Below, in pieces: positions 33,611 through 45,800 of a stretch of DNA of 64,000 nt. A program made the translations under genes and the position numbers. The stretch is from Nectonema munidae. Taxonomy: Eukaryota > Nematomorpha > Nectonematoida > Nectonematidae. The notes beneath the pieces are model-generated. The model saw only the letters and a program-made list of their open reading frames with translations, had not been told where the DNA came from and did no database searches. Numbering within the stretch: position 1 is the first letter of the stretch; each line of letters starts with the position of its first letter. The stretch lies in contig JAUIRK010000106.1 of assembly GCA_030549495.1 (NCBI GenBank), positions 124,001 to 188,000 on the forward strand, given 5' to 3'.

Positions 33611-34199
33611 TGCTTTAGCCAACGGTGACTTTATTTCAAAAAATCTTTCAAGCATTGCCAACAAACTATTCCATCGAGTTTTTGAGTCTAATATGACTGT
33701 TTTTACATGTGTTTCCAAATTTAGTTTTTATGTATTTTTGTAAAATTTCATTTTTTAGAGGAGATTTTCTGAAAATTTTAACTATTTTTTCTATAATTTT
33801 ATTCAAGTTTGTTTCGATTTGCAGGTTAAAGTCACAACCTCTATCACAAGCTTGATTATAAATGTAATCTATCTCTAGTCCAGATGTAAAATCGTCATCT
33901 AAATCGTCATTTTCATCATCGTATGGGCATGAAGAATTTTTTTTATAAAGAATATCACAAACTGCAAGATGTATGCCATGCGCATAACATTGATGACGCT
34001 CACATTCCAGCAATTTTCCAAGTTTGACGATTACACATGCACCATCTGTAACGCATGCAATAACATTCGATTGTAAATTAATCCCAAATTCATCTAATTT
34101 AGCTTTTAACACTTCATGAAAAACTTCAGCACAATAATGAACATTCATTTCAAGCATTCCCAAACTCCGAAATTCACCGTCATTGAAATGAACATTCAA
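33611..34199 (-). pseudogene. hAT transposase core fragment
   Basis: The frame MNVHFNDGEFRSLGM, VIACVTDGACVIVKLGKLL, ERHQCYAHGIHLAVCDILY, then FRKSPLKNEILQKY is followed, in a nearby frame, by LLAMLERFFEIKSPLAKAL up to the piggyBac TTAA. The TDGA and C-x-AHGIHL words are typical hAT motifs. It matches the second hAT at 40200-40700 closely in order (FRKSPLKNE occurs in both). Confidence 0.8.
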
Positions 34200-34222
34200 A
34201 TTCAGATATCGTTTCTCATTAA

Positions 34223-34352
34223 CCCATTAAGTACGATAGAAATCAGACGATATTTAAAAAAACGCAGACGATTTATATTCAAAGTCATTGAAAAAAGCAG
34301 ACGAAGATGAAATTACTTATGTTCCCAAATGGGAACATTGGGACTTAATGGG
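34223..34352. mobile_element. 130-bp piggyBac-type MITE inside the hAT gene
   Basis: It has exact TTAA on both sides (34219-34222, 34353-34356) and inverted ends CCCATTAAGT...ACTTAATGGG. The interior includes a hairpin tgttccc-aaat-gggaaca. Removing it and one TTAA restores the hAT frame: SLSLDEYSI joins NEKRYLNLNVHF. There is no coding capacity. Confidence 0.9.
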
Positions 34353-34624
34353 TTAATAGAATACTCATCTAAAGACAAACTAATTTTTTATAAATCTCTT
34401 CTTTAACATGCGCTTTTACAACATCATATTGCTTATAAATAAGCCTCATAACATCACTTGGGATTTGGGCAAAAAATAACCTCTATTCAACAACGATTCT
34501 CTTATAAACTTACTTTGTGGTATAGCATTAACAGAAAAACCATCTAAAGAAACAAGTTTCGATACAATTTCTTCTAAAATTTCTTTTTCTTTTTTGAAAA
34601 ATTCTGAGCAGATTTAACCTCATC

Positions 34625-34807
34625 TTAGTCAAAACATCTTTTACTCGAAGTGATTTCTTGATTCGAAGCTGAAGTTGATTGTTTTAAAACAGAGTGTTTT
34701 GCTTCTAAATGACGTATCAAGCCACTTGTTGACCATCCTTTGCATTTTAAAATGCAATTACATTTTTGACATTTAGCACTTTCTTCATTTCGATTTTTTT
34801 CAAACAC
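34625..34807 (-). pseudogene. hAT BED-type zinc finger
   Basis: The frame FEKNRNEESAKCQKCNCI then STSGLIRHLEAKH gives C-x2-C and H-x4-H, the BED finger that starts many hAT transposases. It lies at the 5' end of the hAT at 26885-35295. Confidence 0.75.
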
Positions 34808-35303
34808 AGGACTTTTGATTCATTTTAAATTTCTAATTTAGAGTCTGAAAAAACAAAAAAAAACTTTAAAAAAAATACTCATAAAAATTTATTATTTAAT
34901 TTGCGTTTAATTTAAAGCATAAAACTTTATTCATTACCAGTATAACCTAAAACTTTTTGAGAATTTAACTTTTTAAAAAACCATACTTAAACATGAAAAC
35001 AAAAATAAAGTTTAAAAATAAAAGTATTACACTTATCATCATACCAACAGGCGAAGAGGAAAAAAATTATAAGAAAATCTTTATGTTTGTTCTAAATCTA
35101 AAAAACAACTTAGCTTACAAAAAAAATTATATTTTTAAAACATAAATGGAATTAATATTATGTATTGAGTTTAACACAATATTTTTTTCTAAATTGAAAT
35201 ATTTTGGAAATTTTCTATTTTCCGGGGAAAAAATAAATTTTCTCGGCTCACTTAATTACTTTATTTAGATACGGGATCCCAGGAAAGAAACACTAGTATA
35301 TAC

Positions 35304-36725
35304 ATTCTTATTGGCTAACTATATTCATATAACGCATTCTAACTGATTATTTTAAATTGATTATGATGTGATTGAATAATTCATGAGGATGTTAACTAAA
35401 CCTTATAGTACTAACTGTCAAACGACCCCTTTCCAAATTAGGGGTAGCAATGCATTTTTCCAATTGAGTTTTCAAAAGACCTTTACATGTGTTATTTCTG
35501 TATTCTTTGTGTTAATTAGATAGTTTGTTGTTGTTGCTTTAAAAATTAAGTTACGCTAAAGACCAAGTCTTAAGATTAAAAAAACACTAATCTGTTTGCG
35601 CTTCATTTCCTATTCCCGATCTGACGGCCTCATTCAGAAATTTCCGGGTTTTTTTCATGCGGGCAGCCGTAGTCTTTGATGGAACATGTGCGCATCTACC
35701 ATTCCTCTTTAAATTTGAATATATGACAGGATAGACAGTATTTTGTGTAGTCTCTATAACTGATGTCTTCAGAGAAATTAAGCGGAAATAAGCTAAAAAA
35801 GGATAGAAAAATTATAAAGTTTCATTGAAAAACTTCTCTGAAAGAGCGATTTACGACGCTGGATGCAATAGTAGCACCGAATGTATCGATTTTTGATACG
35901 ATGGGAAGAAACTGACAGATTTTAGGGATGCTGATCTCTCTTGTAACGGATGCAATATTTCAGTCTGTCCGTATTTGAGCAATGAAGTTCCAACCTCTTC
36001 CCTTGCAAAGGAGCTGCTGCTTAATGAGTGGTATAGTTAGAAACTTCTGAGAAAAGATCTGTCCTTGCTAAAGGCCTATTCTATGCCCTGGAAGATTGAA
36101 AGTGTTATCCCAACGGATGCTAATTGTCTTGGTTTTACCAAGTTTATCTGTTAGTTGTGAAAGGAAGTGCAGAAAGCAGATCAAGACTGATAACGCCAAC
36201 CTTGGTTCCTTTATGCTTGTCGGCATCAGTGTCGCTTCAGTTAAACACTTTAATCCCAATGTAAGTATTAGGCTTATCCTTTCAAATTTATGTTTATTTT
36301 GTTTCTTTTATATTTGATGCTTTAGCTTGTTATATTTTATTGCATAATAAAGATTTTTTTGTTTTATTCATTATAAATAAAATTATATACCATATGTAAG
36401 GAGGATTTCATTAAATCAAAGGACATTTGGCCGCAATGGATGCCAAAATCTTCTCTCAAAGAATCCAGCTCTCAAAGGGCAAAAAACCACTTTTTGGTTA
36501 TCATTCACTACCTATGTAGAGATTTATACGTATGTTTTTAATGCTTTCATGCTTCCAGAATAACATTTAGAAATAAGGTATTAGTTTGGAATTTACATTT
36601 TAACGACCTCGTTTTTTAAGGATAATGCATAATTCAAATTACTGCTGACAAACTGCAAATATGAATTGGTGATAAGAGGGAAATTCGATTCCGAAATATG
36701 CAGCTTTATTAAAAGATATGGAAAG
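35304..36725. other. Intergenic; unidentified coding-like patch
   Basis: Between the hAT and PSMB2. About 35600-36250 is richer in G and C than its surroundings, and one frame reads DADLSCNGCNISVCPYLS, but no family is recognised and frames break. A match of exon or pseudogene type cannot be shown. The remainder is AT-rich. Confidence 0.35.
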
Positions 36726-36860
36726 TTACTGCACAGCCACAAGCGACTGCACTTCAATACTCTTTGAATTGAAAAAAATGTCCGAAGCATCTTTAATTCC
36801 ATTTTTATCAACAATTTTGACTTTGAAGCAAGGTAAATTAACCAAAAATCTTTTTTGGAC
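36726..36860 (-). CDS. PSMB2 exon 6 (C-terminus)
   Basis: After ctttttag the frame reads VQKRFLVNLPCFKVKIVDKN, then GIKDASDIFF and a tail ending VAVQ with TAA at 36728-36726. The tail is about ten residues longer than in human. AATAAA (36710-36705, - strand) lies just after the stop and is a possible polyadenylation signal. Confidence 0.9.
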   Translation of the reverse strand, partial: VQKRFLVNLPCFKVKIVDKNGIKDASDIFFNSKSIEVQSLVAVQ

Positions 36861-39800
36861 CTAAAAAGAATTCTTCATTATAGCATTTGAAAAAATAAAA
36901 TAAAGTTTACTTCAAAAATAGCATTTTTAAGCAAATCATAAGCTTGTTCAATATTTAGATCTGAAATGGATAAAAAAAATATTAAAATGTTGTTATAAAG
37001 AAGTCATGATGAAACCTTGTTTGTAATTTCTATCAAGATAAGAGTTTATGAAAAAAGCACCGTATCCATGTGCTGCATATGGTAATTCAATCAAGGTAGC
37101 TAAATAGTCGAGATAATAGAGACTTGGAGATTCATTCTTTTTATCGAAGCCAGTGATCAAACAATTCACCGAAAATGGACTCTGTTAGAAGAAAAAATGA
37201 ACGTGTAACGATAAACAAATTTATGCACATACCTTACAAACTAAAATTGCATAAGAACACTAGAACTTCGCACGGGTTGTTAAATTTGCCCAAAACTGCT
37301 CGCCCGGATTTTATTATTTGGCACCAACAAAAAATAAAAATACCCGCGCCTAAATTTTTTTAACCCGCAATTTCAAATTTAAGCCCTCAACTGCCCAAAT
37401 TAACACAGCACTATTTCTTTTCGATAAAGAGTATAATTTAAATGCTACCGTTTTCATAGAGTGAATTTTATGATGTTAGATCTAAAACAAAATTTTATTT
37501 TTATAACGCTATTTAAAAATAGAATATGATTGACGGTTTGGTTTTTAGAAATAGGATGGGCAGGAGCAGCATTGTTGTCATAATACATAAAACATTACGC
37601 ACAACAACAGAAAGTATAGGAAAATTTCTTCAATATAATGTATTGCATATATGGAGCTTTGATGATGTAGAAGTGTTAATGGGTGTGTGATGTGATGTAA
37701 TGCAATTTACTGATGTTACACTTTATGCAATCAGATATGAACTAGGAAATCTTATAAAGAATCCATTTGCAAATACCCTCAATTTTACAAGTTAACCCAC
37801 AGTACTAATATTGAACCCACTCCCGCATCACCCAAAAGTAAGTTTTAAACATTGTGAGGAAAAGCTGACATTAGTGTACAGTTAATGTAAGACTGTAAGA
37901 GGATTAACTACATATTTTCCTGTTGCAGCAAAAAAGTATCGAAACATGATGTTACAAGTTATACACTAATTAATACATAATAATTTGAAAAATTTCATAA
38001 GAGATCATGTCTCCCAGGGGATTATTTCCTACTGGGGATTTTGTCCTAATACCGCTATAAGATACTTAAAATATTATGTGTGATTCTTGCCAGAAAATAT
38101 TTTGTTCGGTGACAAATAAAATCAAAAATATGTTTCAATAATTTTGCAGTTAATGAAATTTTATAATTTTTTATAGATTTTTGGTTCTTCATAATGTCCT
38201 AGGTATGAGTTTTCCAGGTACGAATTTCCCCATTTTTGTTTAGCGGTATCACAATGAAAAACGCATCATAATCTGAGAGATTTCATCACCATGAATTTAA
38301 AAAGGGTGCCCAGTTAAAAGGGCTGACTCTGTGATGTTGTTGGTGAGACAGCGCGATTGAAATAAGAAGAACTTACAGATGAGCGCAACGCGTTTGCCAG
38401 GGTGTATCGTGAAAAGGATGCCGCTTCTTTGCAACTTGTTTCGTATCCTAAGAGTAAAAAGTAGTTTAGGAAACAAGGACGCGATCCCGAATTCAGAGAA
38501 AAATATATGATTCTTCTGGCTTCAACCAATCATATCCTTCTTTACAAAATTTAAATTTTACTTTTTTTTATCTTTCAGAATACTTAAAAAAATACTCGCA
38601 TCCAAGGGTAAGGGTACCGACCGTGGGGTGTTTTCATCGAGAAGGCACAATTGCGTCGCTTGTATCGAACTATGAGGAAAGTAGGCTTGATGCGGGATCG
38701 AACCCAAGATCTTGAGTTATCGAAACACAGTACCTAACCAACCTTACTCATTTAAAGAGAACCAACGAAAAAAATGTAACGGTGAATCTAGGGTTCGCTC
38801 CAGGTCCCTAAATTTTAGGAATCGTCTCGGAACCGACACTTATTCCCGGTTCCCAGACTTGCCTAATTATTCACTCATTTATCTCTGATTATTATTTGTT
38901 TACTTTATACATTTTAATTTTCCTTTCTTTAAAATTCTTTCAAGCTAAAATGATAGAAAAAAACATCACCCATTTGTTTATAATAAATCAATATATCAAA
39001 AATGTGCATCTTTCTGTTTCTGTATAGCTCATCGATTTTTCATTCTTTCAAAAATATATAGAATATTCCAGAAGTTTCTTCTGAATATTTCTTGAATGTT
39101 TCTTCATTAATTTTGTAATTATCAAATTTTTGCTCTCGTCAATTTTTTGGCGCAAAGTAAGTGTTATAATAATTTTCAAAGTACTTTGAGATGTAAGTTT
39201 GTAACTACTTTTGCATTACTCTGAAAAAGCGAGTGACTAAATTATTTTTGAATGCTAGCAAATTTGAAACCAAATGAGCAATATAATATGTGTAAGTGTT
39301 TGTGTATGAGATGTGCTTTAGTTTTCAATATATATTTTTTGACCCCCTTTAAAATAAATTTTTGGGTACACCACTGGTTGAATGTTTTTTATTAAAAGCA
39401 AAAGTAATAAAAAAACTAGTATCTTTTTTAGCTTATTTCTTCTGACTTATGTTCAAATTTTGTTTTACTGTAATAGTTCACAAAAAGCAATTTTCGAGCT
39501 AATCTTATAAAATATTTTAGAATTTAAATACTTATTAAATATTTTAGTGACTTGTACACAAAACAGCTTTGTGATCTTAAATTTTCATTAAAATTTCCTT
39601 TTTTTTGTTTTAGTTTGTTGTTAAAACTAATCTTCAAACATGCCAAAATCTTTGGGTGGAATTACTTTGAAAAGACTTCTAAGAATGAATGCTTGATTTG
39701 CAGAGCAATGATAATGCACTTCTAAAGCATTATAGAACGAATCATGGTGAATTGAAAGCACGAAAGCAAGATGATAGTGGTTTGCCAGCATTGAAACAAC

Positions 39801-42800
39801 AGAAAACAATGTCAAGTTATATAAAAAAATTTAATTCTATAGATGAAGAAATCGCCAGCCTTACTTGTGAAGATGGTTTAAGCTTTCGCGCTATTGCTCA
39901 AAGTAAATTTATCAAAAAAAGTTTTGCAAAATTCCAATACGACAAGAAAGTTCCAACTTCAAACAATGATGTTAAAGATTCAATGATGAACTTTTATTTG
40001 AAGAAAAAAACAGAATTGGCAGGTTTTTTAAGAAGAAAATCAAAGAAGGTAAGCGCTATTCTGTCACCCTAGTATATGAATATACCTCAAAGCAAAACAA
40101 GAGATATGTTAACGTTAATGTTCACGATGAGAAAATGCATTGGAATTTAGGCTGTCAAAGGTTCTTTTGATAGTAAGACTGCTGTTACTATCTTAAAAGA
40201 TTGACTGGAAGAGTTTAATATTGATCTCAATTGTGATATTGTAGCATGTACTACAGATGGGGCTTCAGTAATGCTGAAATTTTGCGAAGATATTCAACCA
40301 CTTCACTTTTTTTGCTTAGCACATGCAATTAATTTGTGCGTTTGTGATGTTTTATACAATAAGATTAAATTACACAATACCCAACCAGCAGAAGATCAAG
40401 TTTATGTCTTGAATGAAGATGACGAACAAGTTAATTTTGTTGACATAGAATCTGTTGATGTTCAACCAGAAATTGACGTAGACTATAATTTAGTAATAAG
40501 CAAAGTAAGAAAAATATGCAAAACTTTCCGAAAGTCGCCTCTCAAAAATGAGCATCTACAAGATTTGTTTAAGAACAATTTCAAGGACAACGTTGTTTGA
40601 ATCTTATAACAGATGTCAAAACACGCTGGAATAGTCTTTTACAGATGTTAAAAAGATTTTTGAAACTAAAAAAGTGTATTCCAAAAGCTTTAAGAGCAAT
40701 GAGGTATGAAGATTCAATATCAGAATTTGAATGGAATCAAATCGAGGGCATTGTGCAAGCCTTGAAACCTTAAGAGATAGTTATAAAAGAGCTTTCTTCT
40801 AGTGATGCCTCACTTTTAAAAGCAGAGTCTTCATTTATTTTTATTTTGAATCAGCTTAAAGATAAGGAAAATATTTTAAGCATGAAGCTGAAACAAGCTT
40901 TAATTGATCGATACGTAAGTCCAAGGCAAAAAGAAGTTTCAGGTTTGTTTCAGTATTTACATAACCCAAACTATTCAGCCTCGGAATCAAATGAATTTCA
41001 AGCGATTTCACGATCTTCATTGAAAAAATTTGCTGAAGTAATATACAAATGTCTTTATCCAGAAAGCAAAGAACAAATTACTGAAATCGAAGGAAAAGAG
41101 AATAAAGTAATATCCTCAGTTGATACTGCTTGAAATACGTCAGTTTCCACTGCTTGAAAAATATTTTAATGAAATAAGTAAACTCAAAAGTCCCAGCACT
41201 TCAACTATAGCTAGTGAAGATATATTTGATGCCAACAAAGAATTTAAACTTTTCGAAGCGACAGGCAAACGAACAGAAAAAAATGAATAAACTTTTAGCT
41301 GCACTTCTTTCAATTAAAGCTACAAGTGTAGAAAGTGAAAGAGCATTTTCAGATTCTGAGCTTTTTTTTTATCGAAAATTCGCTCTCGATAACGGACTCC
41401 ACTTTAAATGCGCAAATTTTTCTAAAATATTACTTTAAAAATTGTTATCAGTGAATAAAGCTTTTTTTAATTAAAATTTTGGTTTTGTTTATTTCTTTTT
41501 GGCGTATATATAAATAATTTTTTCCAAAAAGTCTATTTATTTGTAAAAAAATGCACTTTGTTTTCTTGTTTTTCAATTATATGGTTTTTCTACACTTTAT
41601 TGTTTATAAAGCAAACCTTATTTTTTTAATAATTATTACATATATGTAACCGACGAGAAATTTGTTGAAATTAGAAGGAATATCAACTACAGGTTTCCGT
41701 AATCCTTGGCATTAACAGGTAAAAAGTAATATTTCTTGGAACCGTCCGGAACCGGGATCTCCCGGTTTTTACAGTTTTTTGGTATCAGTACCGGTTCTTA
41801 ATTTTCGATACTATTGCGAACCCTAGTGAATAAGCAACCATCACTTTATACTTTACTTTGTATATTAGGTTGCTTAGTTTATTCATTAGTTAGTTAGATG
41901 ATTAGTCATTTTGTTAATTAGTTAATCAGTTAGTCAGTTTCTAACTTTTTATAGTGTTTTTTTATCTACGCAGAGATGAAAAACGTATAGGAATAAAATC
42001 TTAACAAAAATTTCCTTTACCAATCTCTGCGTAGACAAAAAACACTATGAAAAATTTAGAATGATGCAAGTCAACAAAAAAACAAATGATGTTTGAGTAT
42101 TCTCAGCGTTCCAGTTTTTATTGTAGTCTGAACACATTCTAAATAATTTTTTCCAACTTCCATTAAATCGTCAACAGAAAAGCGTATAATTTTGGAGTCC
42201 CTAATTTTTCATTATCATTGTTTCTCCGTTTGACAATTTCATTTTCTTGAAAGACGCAATTGCATATTGAATCAAAAAATAAATACTAAAAACATGTAAG
42301 ATCTATTCTATTCTCATTCGACAATTTTGTTTCATTAAAAGTCATAATTGTATATTTAAATATTAAATTACTAAAATATTTTTAATTATTATTGCTATCC
42401 AATTAGAAAATGCAACTACCCAGAAATATATTGTTTAATCTTTCCTTACTAATTAATTGTTTCCTCTCTTCTGATTTTATTACAGTTATATCTCAGGATA
42501 TTATTCTATTTATTTTTTAGATCCATGAATAATTAATTTTCTTTAGATGCAAAAAATTAAAGCTCATTCGTGTAACATTTTTGTATATTTCATTCTATAC
42601 TTGTCTCCAAAATTCAGACAAGTGTCTGTTGGAGTCGTCCTGCAAATACGAGTCAGAGTGAGACTTTTTACCTTTGAATTCTGCAATCCTGGTTTTAAAA
42701 AGTTTTATATTTTGTATATGTTTATCTTGCCCATATGTTTTTTTTCATTTATTTAAAACAAGTCTCAAAGATTTCAATGAAAGAAGGCTAAAAAATAAGA

Positions 42801-45800
42801 GGAGTAAAAATAGAAAAATACCGTTTCTGAATTTGTATAACTGGAGATTTTTATCAATGTATTCACTAAATTCATCTGTATCACCTTTTTCACCAACCAC
42901 GCCAATAACCAAATTGTCTGCTAAAGGCTTTATCTTCGATTTATCTAAAATCACAAATCACAATCTTCTCTTTAAGAACAAATGAATCAAGGATATATCG
43001 ATGTAATCAAACATAGCCATACGGTTTAAAACAAATTTTCATAGTCATACCCTATCTAGCATAAGTATACGCGAATTCAAAATTCTTTAAGTATTTAGCT
43101 TGTGTTTGAATGTTTCGAAAGGGTTTAAGGACGATTTGGCGCGGCCATTTTGGCACAAGCATGGCGTGGACGTTTTTTAGTGCAAAAACTTTCGGCTCAG
43201 ACCCTTTTTGGCCTTCTTTATTTAATTAAGGCTTTTATAATAAACTTTACATGTTATTCGTCTATTTTAGTTGTAAATTAAAGCAATGAAAACACATATT
43301 GAAATTTGAATTTTTTTATACTAGTTTGTTTTTTTCTTTATACTTAGCTTTTCATGTTAGATTGTTTAGTTAGTGAATAGTTGATTAGTTAGGTAATTTC
43401 TCAGCCGTAATTTTACTGCGCTAAAAAACTTGGGCTAAAAAGGGTTTGCGCATAACTGGGTCATTCCAGTTTCGAAGTCGTCAAACTAGGATGGTGCATA
43501 TTTTTAAGACTCGGTAATATAGTGCTTTCCTGAAGAGGATACCTTTCTTTACGTTGAGTGATTATCATTAAATACCGTAAAGTTGGGCTTATAAGACCCC
43601 CCTAAATAACATTAAGTAAAAAACTGAATTATACTTATTTTCGGCGTATAAGACCCTGTAACAAAAATACAAAAATTAAAAAAACGTATCTACTAATATC
43701 TTTTTAATTTATTGCCTATATTTAAGAAAATATATCGAAAAAATTAACTCGCAAAAAAATATTTTAAAAACAAAATTTATTAATTTAAAAAACACCACTC
43801 AGCAAAGACTATCTTCTGAATCTGTTTTGTTTAATTGATCAATCAATTCTTCATCAACTTCAGAAAATCGTCATATGGATCTTCACCATCAGACACTCTT
43901 ATCTTAGCTTCGTGGTCTTCATTTTCCCAAATGATTATATCTTCAGTGCCACCCATTGCATTAGAAATACAACATTTTTTAAAAGAATATTCAACAATTG
44001 AAGGCTTTAAGTCATTCCATGCTTTGTCAACAAATTCACAAAGAGTATAGAGTGAAGGAGGACGCATATTTCCATTTTTTGTGAACGATTTTTCAGAACT
44101 AGTAAACCAATCATTCCACTGTTTTCTAATATTATCTTAAAAGGTTTATTTAGAGATACGACTAAAGGTTGCAAAAGAGAAGTCAATCCGACAGGAATAA
44201 CTGCTAAGTCAGTTTTGTTTGTCAGCAGTTTTTTCTTAACTTCGGCACACAAATGAGGTTTAAACATATCCCATACTAATAAACTACGAGAATTATTAAG
44301 AGTTGGGTCTTTTCATCCAAACATTTTGATTCCACAATCTGACTCCTTCTTCATCCATCCATCCTTTAGCATTTACATGAACAAAAACTTCTTTGGGAAA
44401 CATAATTTTTGGCATCAATTTTCGCTTAAAAATAACCATGGGTTTTAGCTTAGTTCCATCTGCTAAACAAGCTAAAACCACAGTAAAACGTGTTTTTTCG
44501 TGACCTGTCGTTTTTAAAAGAATAGTTTTTTCCCCTTTTAAAGATACAGTTCGATTTCCAACCATATCAAAATAGATCGGTGTTTCGTCCATATTTCCAA
44601 TATTTGAAAGTGGATAGTTATATTCTTTGCGTTTATTTATTATAAATTTTTGAAAGTTTAAAACTTTATTTTCCAGTTCTTGGGGTAGTTTTTGTGAAAT
44701 TTTAGTTTGACGTCTAATTACAAAGTCATTTCTCTTCATAAATCTATAGCACCATGATTTGGTAGCTTTAAAATTTTTTGCTATGTCTTGATTTAATTTT
44801 GCCCATTGAAGAGCAAAAATGCGAATTTGATTTTGGGTTACCACATAACCATTTTGACGCTTCTCTTTAATCATATTCGAATATTTTCTTCCAAGATGGG
44901 CCAATGTGCTTTTCCACTTCTCATTGCGCATTTTTTACGAGGTAAGTTCTTTAAAATATTTTCTTTACTTTTCCAATCTCTTACCATTTTAGTAGTAATA
45001 TTGAATTTTCTTGCCGTAGCATGAATAACTTGTTTCATAAGATCTTCTTTGAGAGAAAACCATTTTAATAAAAAATTTGCTTAAGCTTGAGTAAAAAAAT
45101 TATATAAAATATTTTATAAACAAAAAATATTACAAAAGTTTTCTAAAAAGAATTTATTAATAAAAAATATTAAGGATAATTTCAAACTGTACTAATTAAA
45201 AAAATTTTTTTTTGTAATTTTTTAAACTAAGATTTTTACTTTGGCGTATAAGACCCTCTCTTAATTTTAAGAGTGATATTTAGCTATGAAAAGGGGTCTT
45301 ATAAGCCGAACTTTACGATATATGTAATAACTTTGGGCTAAGTTCCGGGAGTGAACTTTTTTTTATTTTTCGGCATAGGCAGAAATCTAAACATGGCGGT
45401 AGTAAAAATTTTTTATAGCACATAATATAAATATTTATATTCAGATGGATAGACATTTTTTCAGAGTGAGATAGGTGGGGTAGTGCTTCTTGTCTTGGTT
45501 ATCATTTACTACCGAGAGATCTACTTTACAGTCAACACTCTATCCATTTGACGTTCTCAAGAAAGTTTGAGTTTCATCCCCCTAATCAGTGCTTGCGCTA
45601 ACAATCGAAGGTAGGATTTTTTTTATCATTTGTGATAAAATACTCAAACTTTAAAAAAACATAAATTATTGTAAGAGCTTTTTTATGTTAGGCTTAGATT
45701 AGTAGTTGTTTTAGAGAAGTTGGTTTGTTCGAAGAGCCATGCATACATAAAAACAACAAGTAGTAGCTTTCAAGACCTTTCAATATTAAAAAAAAATAAG

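Larger units (their letters stand above)
26885..35295 (-). mobile_element. hAT DNA transposon with three nested TTAA insertions
   Basis: The ends are TAGGGTTTCT at left (26885) and its near complement AGAAACACTA at right (35295). Flanking 8-bp duplications are gtatgtac (26877-26884) and gtatatac (35296-35303), 7 of 8 matching, as hAT elements make. The transposase reads leftward in three blocks: a BED finger (about 34807-34690), the core with VTDGACVIVK and CYAHGIHLAVCDILY (34380-33611), and a late part with KLCNRDATLLTAEGVFDF (27660-27509). A MITE and two piggyBac elements interrupt it. The hAT sequence alone is about 2.3 kb, a normal size. The terminal dimerisation domain is not recognisable, so it is probably dead; stops in frame agree. 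Confidence 0.85.

Noticed and set aside
36068-36259. A 63-residue - strand frame next to PSMB2 as an extra exon
   Set aside because: PSMB2 is already complete with a stop at 36726, and this frame has no family resemblance.
38314-38529. The 71-residue - strand frame read as a standalone protein
   Set aside because: Only the middle 71 nt (38377-38447) are real: they form PSMB2 exon 3, with good splice sites and phases at both ends.
43835-44050. A + strand frame over the pogo element
   Set aside because: It is the antisense shadow of the transposase tail.
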